NCBI GenBank assembly: GCA_018063505.1
Contig: JAGPBF010000003.1
Span: forward strand, 1-61,506
Source: Rhodoferax sp.
GTDB taxonomy: Bacteria; Pseudomonadota; Gammaproteobacteria; Burkholderiales; Burkholderiaceae_C
Length of the DNA stretch: 61,506 bases
Direction of reading: 5' to 3'
Positions 29,393-38,171 of this stretch are shown one piece after another. Within the stretch, counting starts at the first letter, position 1. Each line of letters begins with the position of its first letter. The position numbers were made by a program, and so were the translations under genes. The notes beneath the pieces are model-generated. The model was not told where the DNA came from. It searched no databases and saw nothing but the letters and a program-made list of their open reading frames with translations.

Positions 29393-30085
29393 ATGACAAG
29401 GAACCCGAGCACCAACCGACTGCCGACCCAGGCCCGACAGAGCGAAATCGTGGCTGCCGCATTGCGCCTGGCCGAATTCAACAGCCCGGCCGCCATTACC
29501 ACCACCCATCTGGCCGAAGCGGTCGGCTTGAGCCAGGGCGCGCTGTTCAAGCATTTTCCGAACAAGGAGGCGATCTGGCTTGCTGCGATGGAGTGGCTGG
29601 TCAATAGCCTGATGTCGACACTGACCCAGGCTGCGCGAGAGGCGGATTCGCCGGTCGCTGCATTGCGTGGCGTTTTCCAGGCGCACGTGGGTTTTGTCTC
29701 GCGCCATCCGGGTGTGCCCCGCTTGGTGTTTCATGTGCTGCAGCAACCCGATCTGCCGGACCTCAAGAGCCAGGCCCGCAACATGATGCAGGGATACCGC
29801 GCCATGATCGAGGATCTGCTGCGCCAGGCCGTCGCCAGCGGCGACGCCGCAGCCGATCTGGATCTGGGAGCCGCTGCGACGATGTTTCTGGGCCTGTTGC
29901 AAGGGCTGGTGATGCAATCGCTGATGAACGCACCCAGCCCTGGCTTCGCCAGGCCCCCCGAGGGTGTGCAGGAAGACTTGGGAACGGCCGGGCAGTTGCC
30001 TGTGAGCGGTCAGATGGCCACGATGCTGGGTCAGGCGCCTTCGGTGTTCGAACTCTATCGGCGCGCCTTGCGCGTGCAGCCATGA
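29393..30085 (+). CDS. TetR-family regulator of the adjacent ABC exporter
   Basis: A 230-residue TetR protein. The helix-turn-helix (ITTTHLAEAVGLSQGALFKHFPNKEAIW) lies at about residues 35-62; the C-terminal helical domain has no recognised ligand signature. Its stop overlaps the adaptor gene by four bases (ATGA), so the repressor and the pump it should control are translated together. The operator directly in front of the gene argues for autoregulation and substrate-induced pump synthesis. Confidence 0.9.
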   Translation: MTRNPSTNRLPTQARQSEIVAAALRLAEFNSPAAITTTHLAEAVGLSQGALFKHFPNKEAIWLAAMEWLVNSLMSTLTQAAREADSPVAALRGVFQAHVGFVSRHPGVPRLVFHVLQQPDLPDLKSQARNMMQGYRAMIEDLLRQAVASGDAAADLDLGAAATMFLGLLQGLVMQSLMNAPSPGFARPPEGVQEDLGTAGQLPVSGQMATMLGQAPSVFELYRRALRVQP

Positions 30086-31272
30086 TGGTCCGCCCTGCGC
30101 TGCGCCGAACAGTGTCGCTGGGTGCGATCGGCCTGTTGCTGATCGGCGCGCTGGCCTACGTGATGCGCAATACCGGACCACTGGCGCCGGTGCAGGTGCA
30201 GCTGGCCACGGTCGAAGAGGCCAGCCTGACACCCACTCTTTTTGGTATCGGCACGGTCGAGGCCCGGCGCGGCTACCTGATCGGGCCGACCGGGGCGGGA
30301 CGGGTGCTGCGGGTGCTGGTCGACGTGGGCGACAAGGTCAAGGCGGGCCAGGTGCTGGCAGAAATGGACCCGGTGGATCTCGATGATCGGTTGCGCAGCA
30401 CTGCTGCGGCCATTGAGCGTGCGGGCAGCACCATCGTCGCGGCCAGGGCCCAGACCGTCGATGCACAGGCGCGCGGCGAGCTGGCTGCGGCCAATACCCG
30501 CCGCAACGCCGACCTGGCAAGCCAGGGGTTCATCAGTGCTGGCGCGATGGAGGGCAAGACCCAGGAACTCAGGTCGGCCGACGCCGGCGTGCGCAATGCC
30601 CAGGCCAACCTGGTCGCTGCCGGCCACGAACTCGAACGCATCAAGGCCGAACGCACCGGCCTGCAGCAGCAACGCGACAACATCCGGCTGCGCGCCAGCC
30701 AGGACGGCATCGTGCTGGCACGGGATGCCGAACCCGGCTCGACGGTCGTGGCCGGCCAGGCCGTGCTGCGCCTGATCGACCCTGCAAGCCTCTGGGTCAA
30801 GGCACGTTTTGACCAGGGCCGCTCTGCCGGCCTGGCCGTGGGACTGCCGGCAGAGGTCGTCTTGCGCTCGAATCCCGCCACAACACTGCGCGGCAGCGTC
30901 GCGCGCGTTGACCTGCAAGGCGACAGCGTCACCGAAGAACGGCTTGCGCAGATCGCGCTGGACCAGCTTCCATCAGGCACTGGCGTCGGCGAGCTTGCCG
31001 AAGTCACGCTGACGTTGCCCGCGACCACGCCCAGCCTGGTCGTGCCGAATGCGGCGATCCGTCGTGTCAGCGGGCAGATGGGGGTGTGGTTGCTGCAAGG
31101 CAGCAAGCTGCGATTCGCCGCCTTGCAACTCGGATCGACCGGCCAGGATGGTCGGGTTCAGGCGCTCGAGGGCCTGACCCGCGGTGACCAGGTCGTTGTA
31201 TACAGCGCCCGCTCGCTGACTGCCGACACCCGGATCCAGGTGGTTCGGACATTGACCGCAGCCGCACCATGA
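30082..31272 (+). CDS. HlyD-like periplasmic adaptor (exporter 1)
   Basis: A 396-residue membrane fusion protein with an N-terminal anchor (LGAIGLLLIGALAYVMR), a lipoyl-type half (GAGRVLRVLVDVGDKVKAGQVLAEMD), an alpha-hairpin of about 90 residues (to QQQRDNIRLRAS), the second lipoyl half and a beta-barrel. It links an inner-membrane ABC pump to an outer-membrane channel; no channel gene is present. With the next two genes it forms a DevBCA/MacAB-like set. Overlaps the permease gene by four bases. Confidence 0.9.
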   Translation: MMVRPALRRTVSLGAIGLLLIGALAYVMRNTGPLAPVQVQLATVEEASLTPTLFGIGTVEARRGYLIGPTGAGRVLRVLVDVGDKVKAGQVLAEMDPVDLDDRLRSTAAAIERAGSTIVAARAQTVDAQARGELAAANTRRNADLASQGFISAGAMEGKTQELRSADAGVRNAQANLVAAGHELERIKAERTGLQQQRDNIRLRASQDGIVLARDAEPGSTVVAGQAVLRLIDPASLWVKARFDQGRSAGLAVGLPAEVVLRSNPATTLRGSVARVDLQGDSVTEERLAQIALDQLPSGTGVGELAEVTLTLPATTPSLVVPNAAIRRVSGQMGVWLLQGSKLRFAALQLGSTGQDGRVQALEGLTRGDQVVVYSARSLTADTRIQVVRTLTAAAP

Positions 31273-32459
31273 TCAGCCTGGCAGGTCGCGACATACTGCA
31301 TTCGTGGAGCAAATTCGTGCTCACGGGACTGGGGCTGGGCCTGCTGATCGGCGTCACGCTGACCATGGCGGGCGTCTATCGCGGCATGGTCGACGACGCG
31401 CGCATGTTGCTGACCAACAGCGGTGCCGACCTGTGGGTGGTGCAGAAAGACACCCAGGGGCCTTATGCAGAGTCATCGAGTCTGCGAGACGACAGCTACC
31501 GCACGATCCTGGCCATGCCTGGAATTGCGCGCGCTGCCAACGTGACCTACTTCACCATGCAGGTCCACCGCGACGCCGAGGACACCCGCGCGATGGTGGT
31601 GGGCATCGAACCCGGGCAACCCGGACAGCCCGACTACCTGATCGCCGGACGCCACATCACGCGCAACCACTACGAGGCCGTGGTCGACGAGAAGACCGGC
31701 TTCGGGCTCGGTGACCACATCCAGATCCGGCGCCACACGTACGCGGTCGTGGGCCTGACACGGCGCATGGTCTCATCGGGCGGCGACCCGATGGTGTTCA
31801 TCAGCCTGCGTGATGCGCAGGAGGCGCAGTTTCTGAAAGACAACGACGCGATCCGCAACGACCGCGCCCGCACCGCCGCCAATCCGGCATTGAACCGTCC
31901 CGGCGTGCCCGGCCTGCTCGATGCGGTGCAGGCCGCACAAGGTGCCAACCGAAATGTCAATGCCATTCTGGTTCAGGTGCAGCGCGACCATGATCCGGAA
32001 CAGGTGGCAGAGCCGATACGGCGCTGGAAACATCTGGAGGCCTATACCCGGGACCAGATGCAAGAGATCCTGGTAGCCAAACTGATCGCCACCTCGGCCC
32101 GGCAGATCGCCATGTTCCTGGTCATTCTGACCATCGTCAGTGCCGCCATTGTGGCTTTCATCATTTACACGATGACCTTGGGCAAGCTGCGCGAGATCGC
32201 GGTGCTCAAGCTCATTGGCACGCGCAACATCACCATTGCCAACATGATCCTGCAGCAGGCGCTGGGCCTGGGCCTGATCGGCTTTTTCGTCGGCAAGATA
32301 TCGGCCACGCTGTGGGCGCCGGTATTCCCCAAATACGTGTTGCTGGAGACCGGCGACGCGGTGCGCGGCCTCACCGCCGCAATGATCGTCTGCGCATTGG
32401 CCAGCACGCTGGCGATTCGCGCCGCTTTGCGCGTCGACCCCGCGACCGCGATCGGATGA
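31269..32459 (+). CDS. FtsX-like ABC permease (exporter 1, DevC-like)
   Basis: At 396 residues it has one N-terminal membrane helix (about residues 18-40), a large periplasmic domain of about 220 residues, and three C-terminal helices (from about residue 275), the four-helix MacB/FtsX layout. Length and position between adaptor and ATPase resemble DevC, which with DevB and DevA exports glycolipids in cyanobacteria. Substrate here is unknown. It ends nine bases before the ATPase. Confidence 0.87.
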   Translation: MISLAGRDILHSWSKFVLTGLGLGLLIGVTLTMAGVYRGMVDDARMLLTNSGADLWVVQKDTQGPYAESSSLRDDSYRTILAMPGIARAANVTYFTMQVHRDAEDTRAMVVGIEPGQPGQPDYLIAGRHITRNHYEAVVDEKTGFGLGDHIQIRRHTYAVVGLTRRMVSSGGDPMVFISLRDAQEAQFLKDNDAIRNDRARTAANPALNRPGVPGLLDAVQAAQGANRNVNAILVQVQRDHDPEQVAEPIRRWKHLEAYTRDQMQEILVAKLIATSARQIAMFLVILTIVSAAIVAFIIYTMTLGKLREIAVLKLIGTRNITIANMILQQALGLGLIGFFVGKISATLWAPVFPKYVLLETGDAVRGLTAAMIVCALASTLAIRAALRVDPATAIG

Positions 32460-32468
32460 GGCTGCCCC

Positions 32469-33176
32469 ATGTCTGAACTTGGCATCCGTATCCAATCGCT
32501 GAGCAAGCGTTATGGCGAGGGCGCCTCGGCCGTCGATGCACTCAAGAACGTCAACCTGCAGGTCGCCCCGGGAGAGGTGGTCGGCCTTATCGGACCCTCC
32601 GGATCGGGCAAGAGCACGCTGCTCAAATGCCTGGGCGCCATCATCGAACCGACAGCCGGCCGCATGCAATTGGGCGACCAGACGATTTACGACAACGGCT
32701 GGACCTTGAGCGACCTGCGCGCGCTGCGCCGCGACAGCATCGGATTCATCTTCCAGGCGCCATTCCTGATTCCTTTCCTGGACGTGACCGACAACGTGGC
32801 ACTGCTGCCGATGCTTGCCGGAAAGTCCAATTCCAAGGCCCGCGCACGCGCGCAAGAACTGCTCGAGGCCCTGGATGTCGGCCACCGGGCGCACGCCGAG
32901 CCGACACAGCTCTCTGGCGGCGAGCAGCAACGCGTGGCGATTGCCCGCGCACTGGCCAATCAGCCGCCGGTGATCCTGGCCGACGAACCTACGGCGCCGC
33001 TGGACACCGAGCGTGCGCTGGGCGTGATGCGCATTCTGCGCGACATGGCACAGCAGTACCGCACCGCCATCATCGTCGTCACGCACGACGAAAAGATCAT
33101 CCCGACATTCCGGCGTCTGTACCGCATCCGCGATGGCAGCACCGAAGAAGAAGCGGGCCAGGGCCTGGAACTGTAG
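32469..33176 (+). CDS. ABC ATPase (exporter 1, DevA/LolD-like)
   Basis: A 235-residue ATPase of the MacB/LolD class: Walker A GPSGSGKST, Q-loop FIFQAPFLIPFL, signature [15 protein letters not shown], Walker B VILADEPTAPLD and switch His VTHDEK. The D-loop reads TAPLD rather than the more usual TGALD/TSALD. A homodimer would energise the FtsX-like permease in front. Third structural gene of exporter 1. Confidence 0.92.
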   Translation: MSELGIRIQSLSKRYGEGASAVDALKNVNLQVAPGEVVGLIGPSGSGKSTLLKCLGAIIEPTAGRMQLGDQTIYDNGWTLSDLRALRRDSIGFIFQAPFLIPFLDVTDNVALLPMLAGKSNSKARARAQELLEALDVGHRAHAEPTQLSGGEQQRVAIARALANQPPVILADEPTAPLDTERALGVMRILRDMAQQYRTAIIVVTHDEKIIPTFRRLYRIRDGSTEEEAGQGLEL

Positions 33177-33220
33177 CAACTGGCACCACACGATCCAACC
33201 ATCAAACCCAAGGAATCATC

Positions 33221-33610
33221 ATGAAATCGTCTACCGTGATCAAGGTTCTGGCAGCCATCGCGCTGGTCTTCGGCGCACTCACGCTGGTCAGTGGCGGTCG
33301 GGCATTGTTCGGTGACGCAGCCGCACGCGCTGCGGTCGGTAACGTGGTCGGATTCGTGTTGTGGTTCAACTTCCTGGCCGGCTTCGCCTATCTCGCTGCA
33401 GCCATCGGGCTCTGGCTGGGCAGACGTTGGGCTGTTGCGCTGGCGGCCCTGCTGGCCATTGCGACAGCGCTGGTGGCTGCGGGTTTTGGCATGCACGTGC
33501 TCAATGGCGGCGCCTACGAAATGCGCACGGTCGGTGCCCTTGCACTGCGGTTCGGATTCTGGGCCGTCGTCAGCCTGGTGGCGTGGCGTGGCCTTCGGAT
33601 GACCCGGTGA
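33221..33610 (+). CDS. Small four-helix membrane protein
   Basis: A 129-residue protein with four hydrophobic segments (about residues 8-28, 40-62, 70-90 and 103-122). Not recognised. It follows the exporter ATPase by 44 bases with AAGGA in front of its ATG, so it is likely the last gene of the TetR-controlled operon and may assist or modulate the pump. Confidence 0.65.
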   Translation: MKSSTVIKVLAAIALVFGALTLVSGGRALFGDAAARAAVGNVVGFVLWFNFLAGFAYLAAAIGLWLGRRWAVALAALLAIATALVAAGFGMHVLNGGAYEMRTVGALALRFGFWAVVSLVAWRGLRMTR

Positions 33611-33665
33611 GCACTGCGCACGACGCGTTGCAAGTGCGATAGCCACCGGCTCTTCGCAGTGCGTC

Positions 33666-33679
33666 TTGACTTTCATCAA
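33666..33679. promoter_or_regulatory. FNR/Anr/Dnr-type box
   Basis: TTGACTTTCATCAA matches the FNR-family consensus TTGAT-N4-ATCAA at 9 of 10 positions. It lies 36-49 bases before the first gene of exporter 2. The TTGACT here could also be read as a -35, but no good -10 follows. Confidence 0.6.
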
Positions 33680-33714
33680 GCCCGATCAGGGAGGTCGCAG
33701 CACAATGGGCGGCA

Positions 33715-34443
33715 ATGGCCCTCCCCTGCATGCCTGCCGACGCCCCCGTCTTTCGCGTCCACGAACTCGCCAAGTGCTACCGCACCGGCGAGGTGGAAGT
33801 GGTGGCGCTGCACGACGTGTCGCTGGAAATCGGGCGCGGCGAGTTCATCGTGCTGCTGGGCGCATCGGGCAGCGGCAAAAGCACACTGCTCAACATTCTC
33901 GGCGGTCTTGATGTTCCAACCCGCGGCGAAGTGCTGTTTGGCGCACAGTCGCTGAACCAAGCCAGCGAGTCGGAACTGACACGTTACCGGCGCGAACACG
34001 TCGGCTTCGTCTTCCAGTTCTACAACCTGATTGCGAGCCTGACGGTGTACGAGAACATCGCGCTGGTCACCGACATCGCCGCGCACCCGATGGACATTGA
34101 CGAAGCGATCGGGCTGGTTGGCCTGGGCCCGCGGCGCAACCATTTTCCCGCGCAACTCTCGGGCGGCGAACAGCAGAGGGTGGCGATCGCGCGGGCCATC
34201 GTCAAAAGGCCCGACGTATTGCTGTGCGACGAACCCACCGGTGCACTCGACTACACCACCGGCAAACTGGTGCTCGACGTGATCGAGCGCATCAACCGTG
34301 AACTGGGCACGACCACCATCGTCATCACCCACAATGCCGCCATTGCGCGCATGGCCGACCGGGTGATCTGCCTGAGCGACGGTCAGGTGCAACGCATCGA
34401 AACCAACACCTGCAAAGTCTCGCCGGCGGAACTGTCATGGTGA
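33715..34443 (+). CDS. ABC ATPase (exporter 2, LolD/MacB-like)
   Basis: A 242-residue ATPase: Walker [11 protein letters not shown]-loop [12 protein letters not shown], signature [15 protein letters not shown], Walker [13 protein letters not shown] and switch His ITHNAA. Typical of mechanotransmission-type exporters that work with FtsX-domain permeases. ATG 33715 or 33730 could be the start; both precede the conserved part. The preceding stretch carries an FNR-type box. Four bases separate it from the permease gene. Confidence 0.92.
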   Translation: MALPCMPADAPVFRVHELAKCYRTGEVEVVALHDVSLEIGRGEFIVLLGASGSGKSTLLNILGGLDVPTRGEVLFGAQSLNQASESELTRYRREHVGFVFQFYNLIASLTVYENIALVTDIAAHPMDIDEAIGLVGLGPRRNHFPAQLSGGEQQRVAIARAIVKRPDVLLCDEPTGALDYTTGKLVLDVIERINRELGTTTIVITHNAAIARMADRVICLSDGQVQRIETNTCKVSPAELSW

Positions 34444-34447
34444 CACA

Positions 34448-36829
34448 GTGAAGGCGCTCGACCGCAAGCTGCTGCGCGACCTGCGCCTGATGTGGAGCCA
34501 GGTTCTCACCATCGCGCTGGTCGTGGCCAGTGGCATCGGTGGCTTCCTGATCACGTTGTCGGCAGTCGATTCGCTGGAACTGGCGCGTGACCGCTTCTAT
34601 GCCAGCGGCCAGTTCGCCGACGTGTTTGCCAGCGTCAAGCGCGCGCCCGATTCGCTGGCGCCGACCTTGCGCGACCTGCCAGGCATTGTCGACGTGCAAA
34701 CCAGCACCGAAGTGGTGGTCCGGGTCGAGATCGAGGGCAATACCGATCCCATCATCGGGCAACTGATCGGCGTCGACGCGCGCAGTCCCCGGCGCATGAA
34801 CCTGCTCACCGTTCGTGGCAAACCGGCCGGCGACAGTCAACTGTCACCGGGGCGCGCCCGCTCCGACGGCGCCTTGCCGGTGTGGATATCCGAAACCTTT
34901 GTGGTCGCGCACGGCCTCAAGCCCGGTGACCGTCTGTCGGCACTGATCAATGGAAAGTACCGTGCGCTGGTGATGACCGGCGTCGCGCTGTCACCGGAAT
35001 ACATCTTTGCCGCCATGGGCGGTATGCCGGATCAGCGCGGTTTTGGTGTGTTCTGGCTTGACCAGGAGGCATTGGCCGCAGCCTACGACATGGACGGCGC
35101 GTTCAACCGGGTCGCGGTCAAATTGGCGCCCGGTGCCAACGAACGCACGGTCATCGATGTCTTGCAAAACCAACTGGCCCGTTATGGCGGGCGCGAGGCC
35201 TTCGGCCGCGGCCAGCAGACCTCCAACATGATGCTCAACGACGAGATCAAGGGGCAGCATGTGCTGGGCACCGTGTTGCCGTCGATATTTCTGGGGGTTG
35301 CGGCCTTCCTGCTCAACATCGTGGTGTCGCGCCTGGTCGCCACGCAGCGCGAGCAGATCGCGGCAATCAAGGCGCTGGGTTATCCCAACCTGGTCATCGC
35401 AGGGCACTACCTCAAGATGGTCATGGTGATCGTCGCCATCGGATTCGCGCTCGGATTGACGCTGGGCCATATTGTCGGGGGCATGTTGACCGACCTGTAT
35501 GCCGAATTCTTCCGGTTCCCGGAGTTCAGCCACCGGATGGCGCCCTGGCTTGTCGCGAGCAGCCTGTTGCTGACTGTGGCCACCGCGGTGATCGGCACGC
35601 TCAACGCCATCGGTGCCACGGTACGCCTGGCCCCGGCTGAAGCCATGCGCCCGCCGGCGCCGGGCAACTATCGACGCACGCTGCTCGAGCGCCTGGGCAT
35701 CACAGGCATTTCCACCGCAGCCCGAATGATCCTGCGCAACATGGAACGTAGCCCCTGGCGCAGCGCCCTGTCTATTGGCGGCGTGGCGGCGGCAGTGGCC
35801 ATTGTGATCATGGGCAACTTCTTTCGCGACGCGATCGACTCGATCGTCGAGACCCAGTTCACACTGGCCATGCGCAACGATATCTCGGTCTGGACCCAGG
35901 AGGTCGTGCCCGCGGCGGCGCTCCGGGAACTGCAGCGCCTGCCCGGCGTGCGCAGGGTCGAGGCCAGCCGCAGCGTACCGGTAACACTGGTCAACGGCCA
36001 CCGGCGCGAGCGCAGCCAGATCCAGGGCCGCGACGAAACAGTCCTGCTCAGTCGCATTATCGACCTGCACCAGCATGCCCATCCCATCAGTGGCGACGGC
36101 CTGGTGCTGACCGATCGACTTGCGCGCAAACTCGGCGTACGGGTAGGCGACAGTCTGCAGGTCGAAGTGCTCGAGGGCCGCACCCGCACGCTGCACCTCG
36201 TGGTCGAGGCCACCGTCAGCGAGATGATGGGCCTGAACGCCTACATGCGGCGCGCCGCGCTGAACCGGGCACTGGGTGATGGCGACCTGGCCAACGGCTT
36301 CGCGCTGTCGCTGGTGCCTGGGCATGAAGACGCGGTACTGGCTGCCACGCGCCGGATGCCGCTGGTCGCCGCTGCCTTCAGCAAATCGACCACCTTGCGC
36401 AACATGCAGGAGATCAGTGCCCGCAACATTCGCATCATGAGCACGGTGCTCACCGTCTTCGCCAGTGTCATCGCCATCGGAGTGGTCTACAACAACGCGC
36501 GTATCGCACTGGCCGAGCGGACCTGGGAACTGGCCAGCCTTCGGGTGCTTGGCTTCTCGCGTGCCGAAGTCTCCGGCCTGCTGCTCGGAGAGATGGCCAT
36601 ATCCATTGCCCTCGCCCTTCCGCTGGGCATGGCACTGGGCCTGGGCCTGGTGCACCTGATTGCCGTCCTGCTGCAGAGCGACCAGTTCCATTTTCCGGTG
36701 GTGGTCTCCGCGCACACCTATGCCTGGGCCGGCATCTGCGTGGTCGCCGCCGGCCTGGCCAGCGCACTGGTGGTGCGCCGGCGCATCGACCGGCTCGACA
36801 TGGTGGCCGCACTCAAGACACGGGAGTAA
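34448..36829 (+). CDS. Large FtsX-domain ABC permease (exporter 2)
   Basis: A 793-residue permease with the duplicated layout helix, periplasmic domain, three helices, twice over (membrane segments near residues 18-40, 270-295, 315-345, 360-385, then about 435-455, 655-675, 705-730 and 750-775). This is the LolC/E-like or 'putative ABC transport system permease' form rather than MacB, since its ATPase is a separate gene. GTG at 34448 is the start. Such proteins export lipids, peptides or antibiotics; the substrate here is unknown. Confidence 0.88.
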   Translation: MKALDRKLLRDLRLMWSQVLTIALVVASGIGGFLITLSAVDSLELARDRFYASGQFADVFASVKRAPDSLAPTLRDLPGIVDVQTSTEVVVRVEIEGNTDPIIGQLIGVDARSPRRMNLLTVRGKPAGDSQLSPGRARSDGALPVWISETFVVAHGLKPGDRLSALINGKYRALVMTGVALSPEYIFAAMGGMPDQRGFGVFWLDQEALAAAYDMDGAFNRVAVKLAPGANERTVIDVLQNQLARYGGREAFGRGQQTSNMMLNDEIKGQHVLGTVLPSIFLGVAAFLLNIVVSRLVATQREQIAAIKALGYPNLVIAGHYLKMVMVIVAIGFALGLTLGHIVGGMLTDLYAEFFRFPEFSHRMAPWLVASSLLLTVATAVIGTLNAIGATVRLAPAEAMRPPAPGNYRRTLLERLGITGISTAARMILRNMERSPWRSALSIGGVAAAVAIVIMGNFFRDAIDSIVETQFTLAMRNDISVWTQEVVPAAALRELQRLPGVRRVEASRSVPVTLVNGHRRERSQIQGRDETVLLSRIIDLHQHAHPISGDGLVLTDRLARKLGVRVGDSLQVEVLEGRTRTLHLVVEATVSEMMGLNAYMRRAALNRALGDGDLANGFALSLVPGHEDAVLAATRRMPLVAAAFSKSTTLRNMQEISARNIRIMSTVLTVFASVIAIGVVYNNARIALAERTWELASLRVLGFSRAEVSGLLLGEMAISIALALPLGMALGLGLVHLIAVLLQSDQFHFPVVVSAHTYAWAGICVVAAGLASALVVRRRIDRLDMVAALKTRE

Positions 36830-36838
36830 CAAACACAC

Positions 36839-38050
36839 ATGCAACGCAAGACCCTGCTATTCGGTGGCATTGCCGTCGCCGCCCTGGCCGCCCTGCTGGT
36901 CTGGGCATTTGCCCCGCGTCCGATCGATGTCGAAGTGGCCACCGCCAGCGTCGGCCGCTTCGAGACCACCATCGACGAAGACGCGCGTACCCGGTTGAGC
37001 GACCGATTCGTCGTCTCGGCCCCGCTGGCCGGCAACATGCAGCGCATGACGCTGCGCGAAGGCGATACGGTCAGCGCCGGCGATACGCTGGTCAGCTTGA
37101 CGCCGGTGCTCAGCCCGATGCTGGACGAACGCACGATACGCGAGCAGAACGCGCGCATCGGTGCGGCCGAGGCGACCGTGCTGCAGGCGTCCAGCCACAT
37201 CGGCGCAGCCATGGTGGCGCTGGAACAGGCCCGCATGACCCAGCGCCGGACCGAGCAACTGGCACAGCAGGGATTTGTCTCGCCGAACAAGATCGACAGC
37301 GACCGTCTCGCTACCCGAACCGCGCAAAGCGACCTGACGGCGGCCACCGAGGGCGAACGCATCGCCCGCTACAACCTCACCCAGGCACGCGCCGCGCTGG
37401 CAGCCGTGCGCGGCAGCACGGGCAGTTCCGTGTTCACCGTGCGGGCACCGGTGGGCGGCCAGGTGCTCAAGCTGCACCAGACCAGCGAGGGTGTCGTGGC
37501 ACTGGGTACGCCACTGATCGAGATCGGTGACACCACCCACATGGAGGTGGTCGCAGAACTGCTGTCGACCGACGCCTTGCTGGCGCGACCCGGCAGTGCG
37601 GTGCGCATCGAACGCTGGGGGGGGCCACACGTGCTGCAGGGCCGGGTACGGCTGGTCGAACCAGCTGCATTCACCAAGGTCTCGGCCCTCGGTGTCGAAG
37701 AACAACGCGTGAACGTGCTGGTCGACATCACCAGTGCGCATGACCAATGGAAGGCGCTGGGCGATGGTTATCGCGTCGGCGTGCGCATCGTCACCCTCAG
37801 CGAAGACTCCGTGTTGCGCGTCCCGGGCAGCGCGGTTTTCCCTCTGCCCGCTTCGGCCGGCAGTGACAACTCCGGTTTTGCCGTATTCGTACTGGAGGCT
37901 GGCAATGCCCGCCTGCGCCATGTGAGCATCGGCGGGCGCAACAGCAGCGAAGCGTGGATACGGCAAGGCCTGAACGCAGGCGACAAGGTCATCGTCTATC
38001 CGCCGTCGAACGTCGTCGACGGCTCGCGCGTGCAGCCGCGCAAGGTCTGA
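36839..38050 (+). CDS. HlyD/RND-type periplasmic adaptor (exporter 2)
   Basis: A 403-residue adaptor with an N-terminal anchor (LLFGGIAVAALAALLVWAF), lipoyl half SAPLAGNMQRMTLREGDTV, alpha-hairpin (residues about 95-185), lipoyl half RAPVGGQVLKLHQ and beta-barrel/membrane-proximal domains. It completes exporter 2 as ATPase-permease-adaptor, the reverse of the gene order in exporter 1. No outer-membrane channel gene lies nearby, so a TolC-like protein elsewhere must serve. Confidence 0.9.
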   Translation: MQRKTLLFGGIAVAALAALLVWAFAPRPIDVEVATASVGRFETTIDEDARTRLSDRFVVSAPLAGNMQRMTLREGDTVSAGDTLVSLTPVLSPMLDERTIREQNARIGAAEATVLQASSHIGAAMVALEQARMTQRRTEQLAQQGFVSPNKIDSDRLATRTAQSDLTAATEGERIARYNLTQARAALAAVRGSTGSSVFTVRAPVGGQVLKLHQTSEGVVALGTPLIEIGDTTHMEVVAELLSTDALLARPGSAVRIERWGGPHVLQGRVRLVEPAAFTKVSALGVEEQRVNVLVDITSAHDQWKALGDGYRVGVRIVTLSEDSVLRVPGSAVFPLPASAGSDNSGFAVFVLEAGNARLRHVSIGGRNSSEAWIRQGLNAGDKVIVYPPSNVVDGSRVQPRKV

Positions 38051-38171
38051 CCGGCATCGAAGCCGCCAGCGGTCCACGCCCGTCCTGTCCGGCGCCAGCA
38101 AGCACGACTGCCAGACCCAAACGAACCCCGGGGATCTGAAGAGCTGCCGCAAGCGTCGGGCCGCAGGAGCG

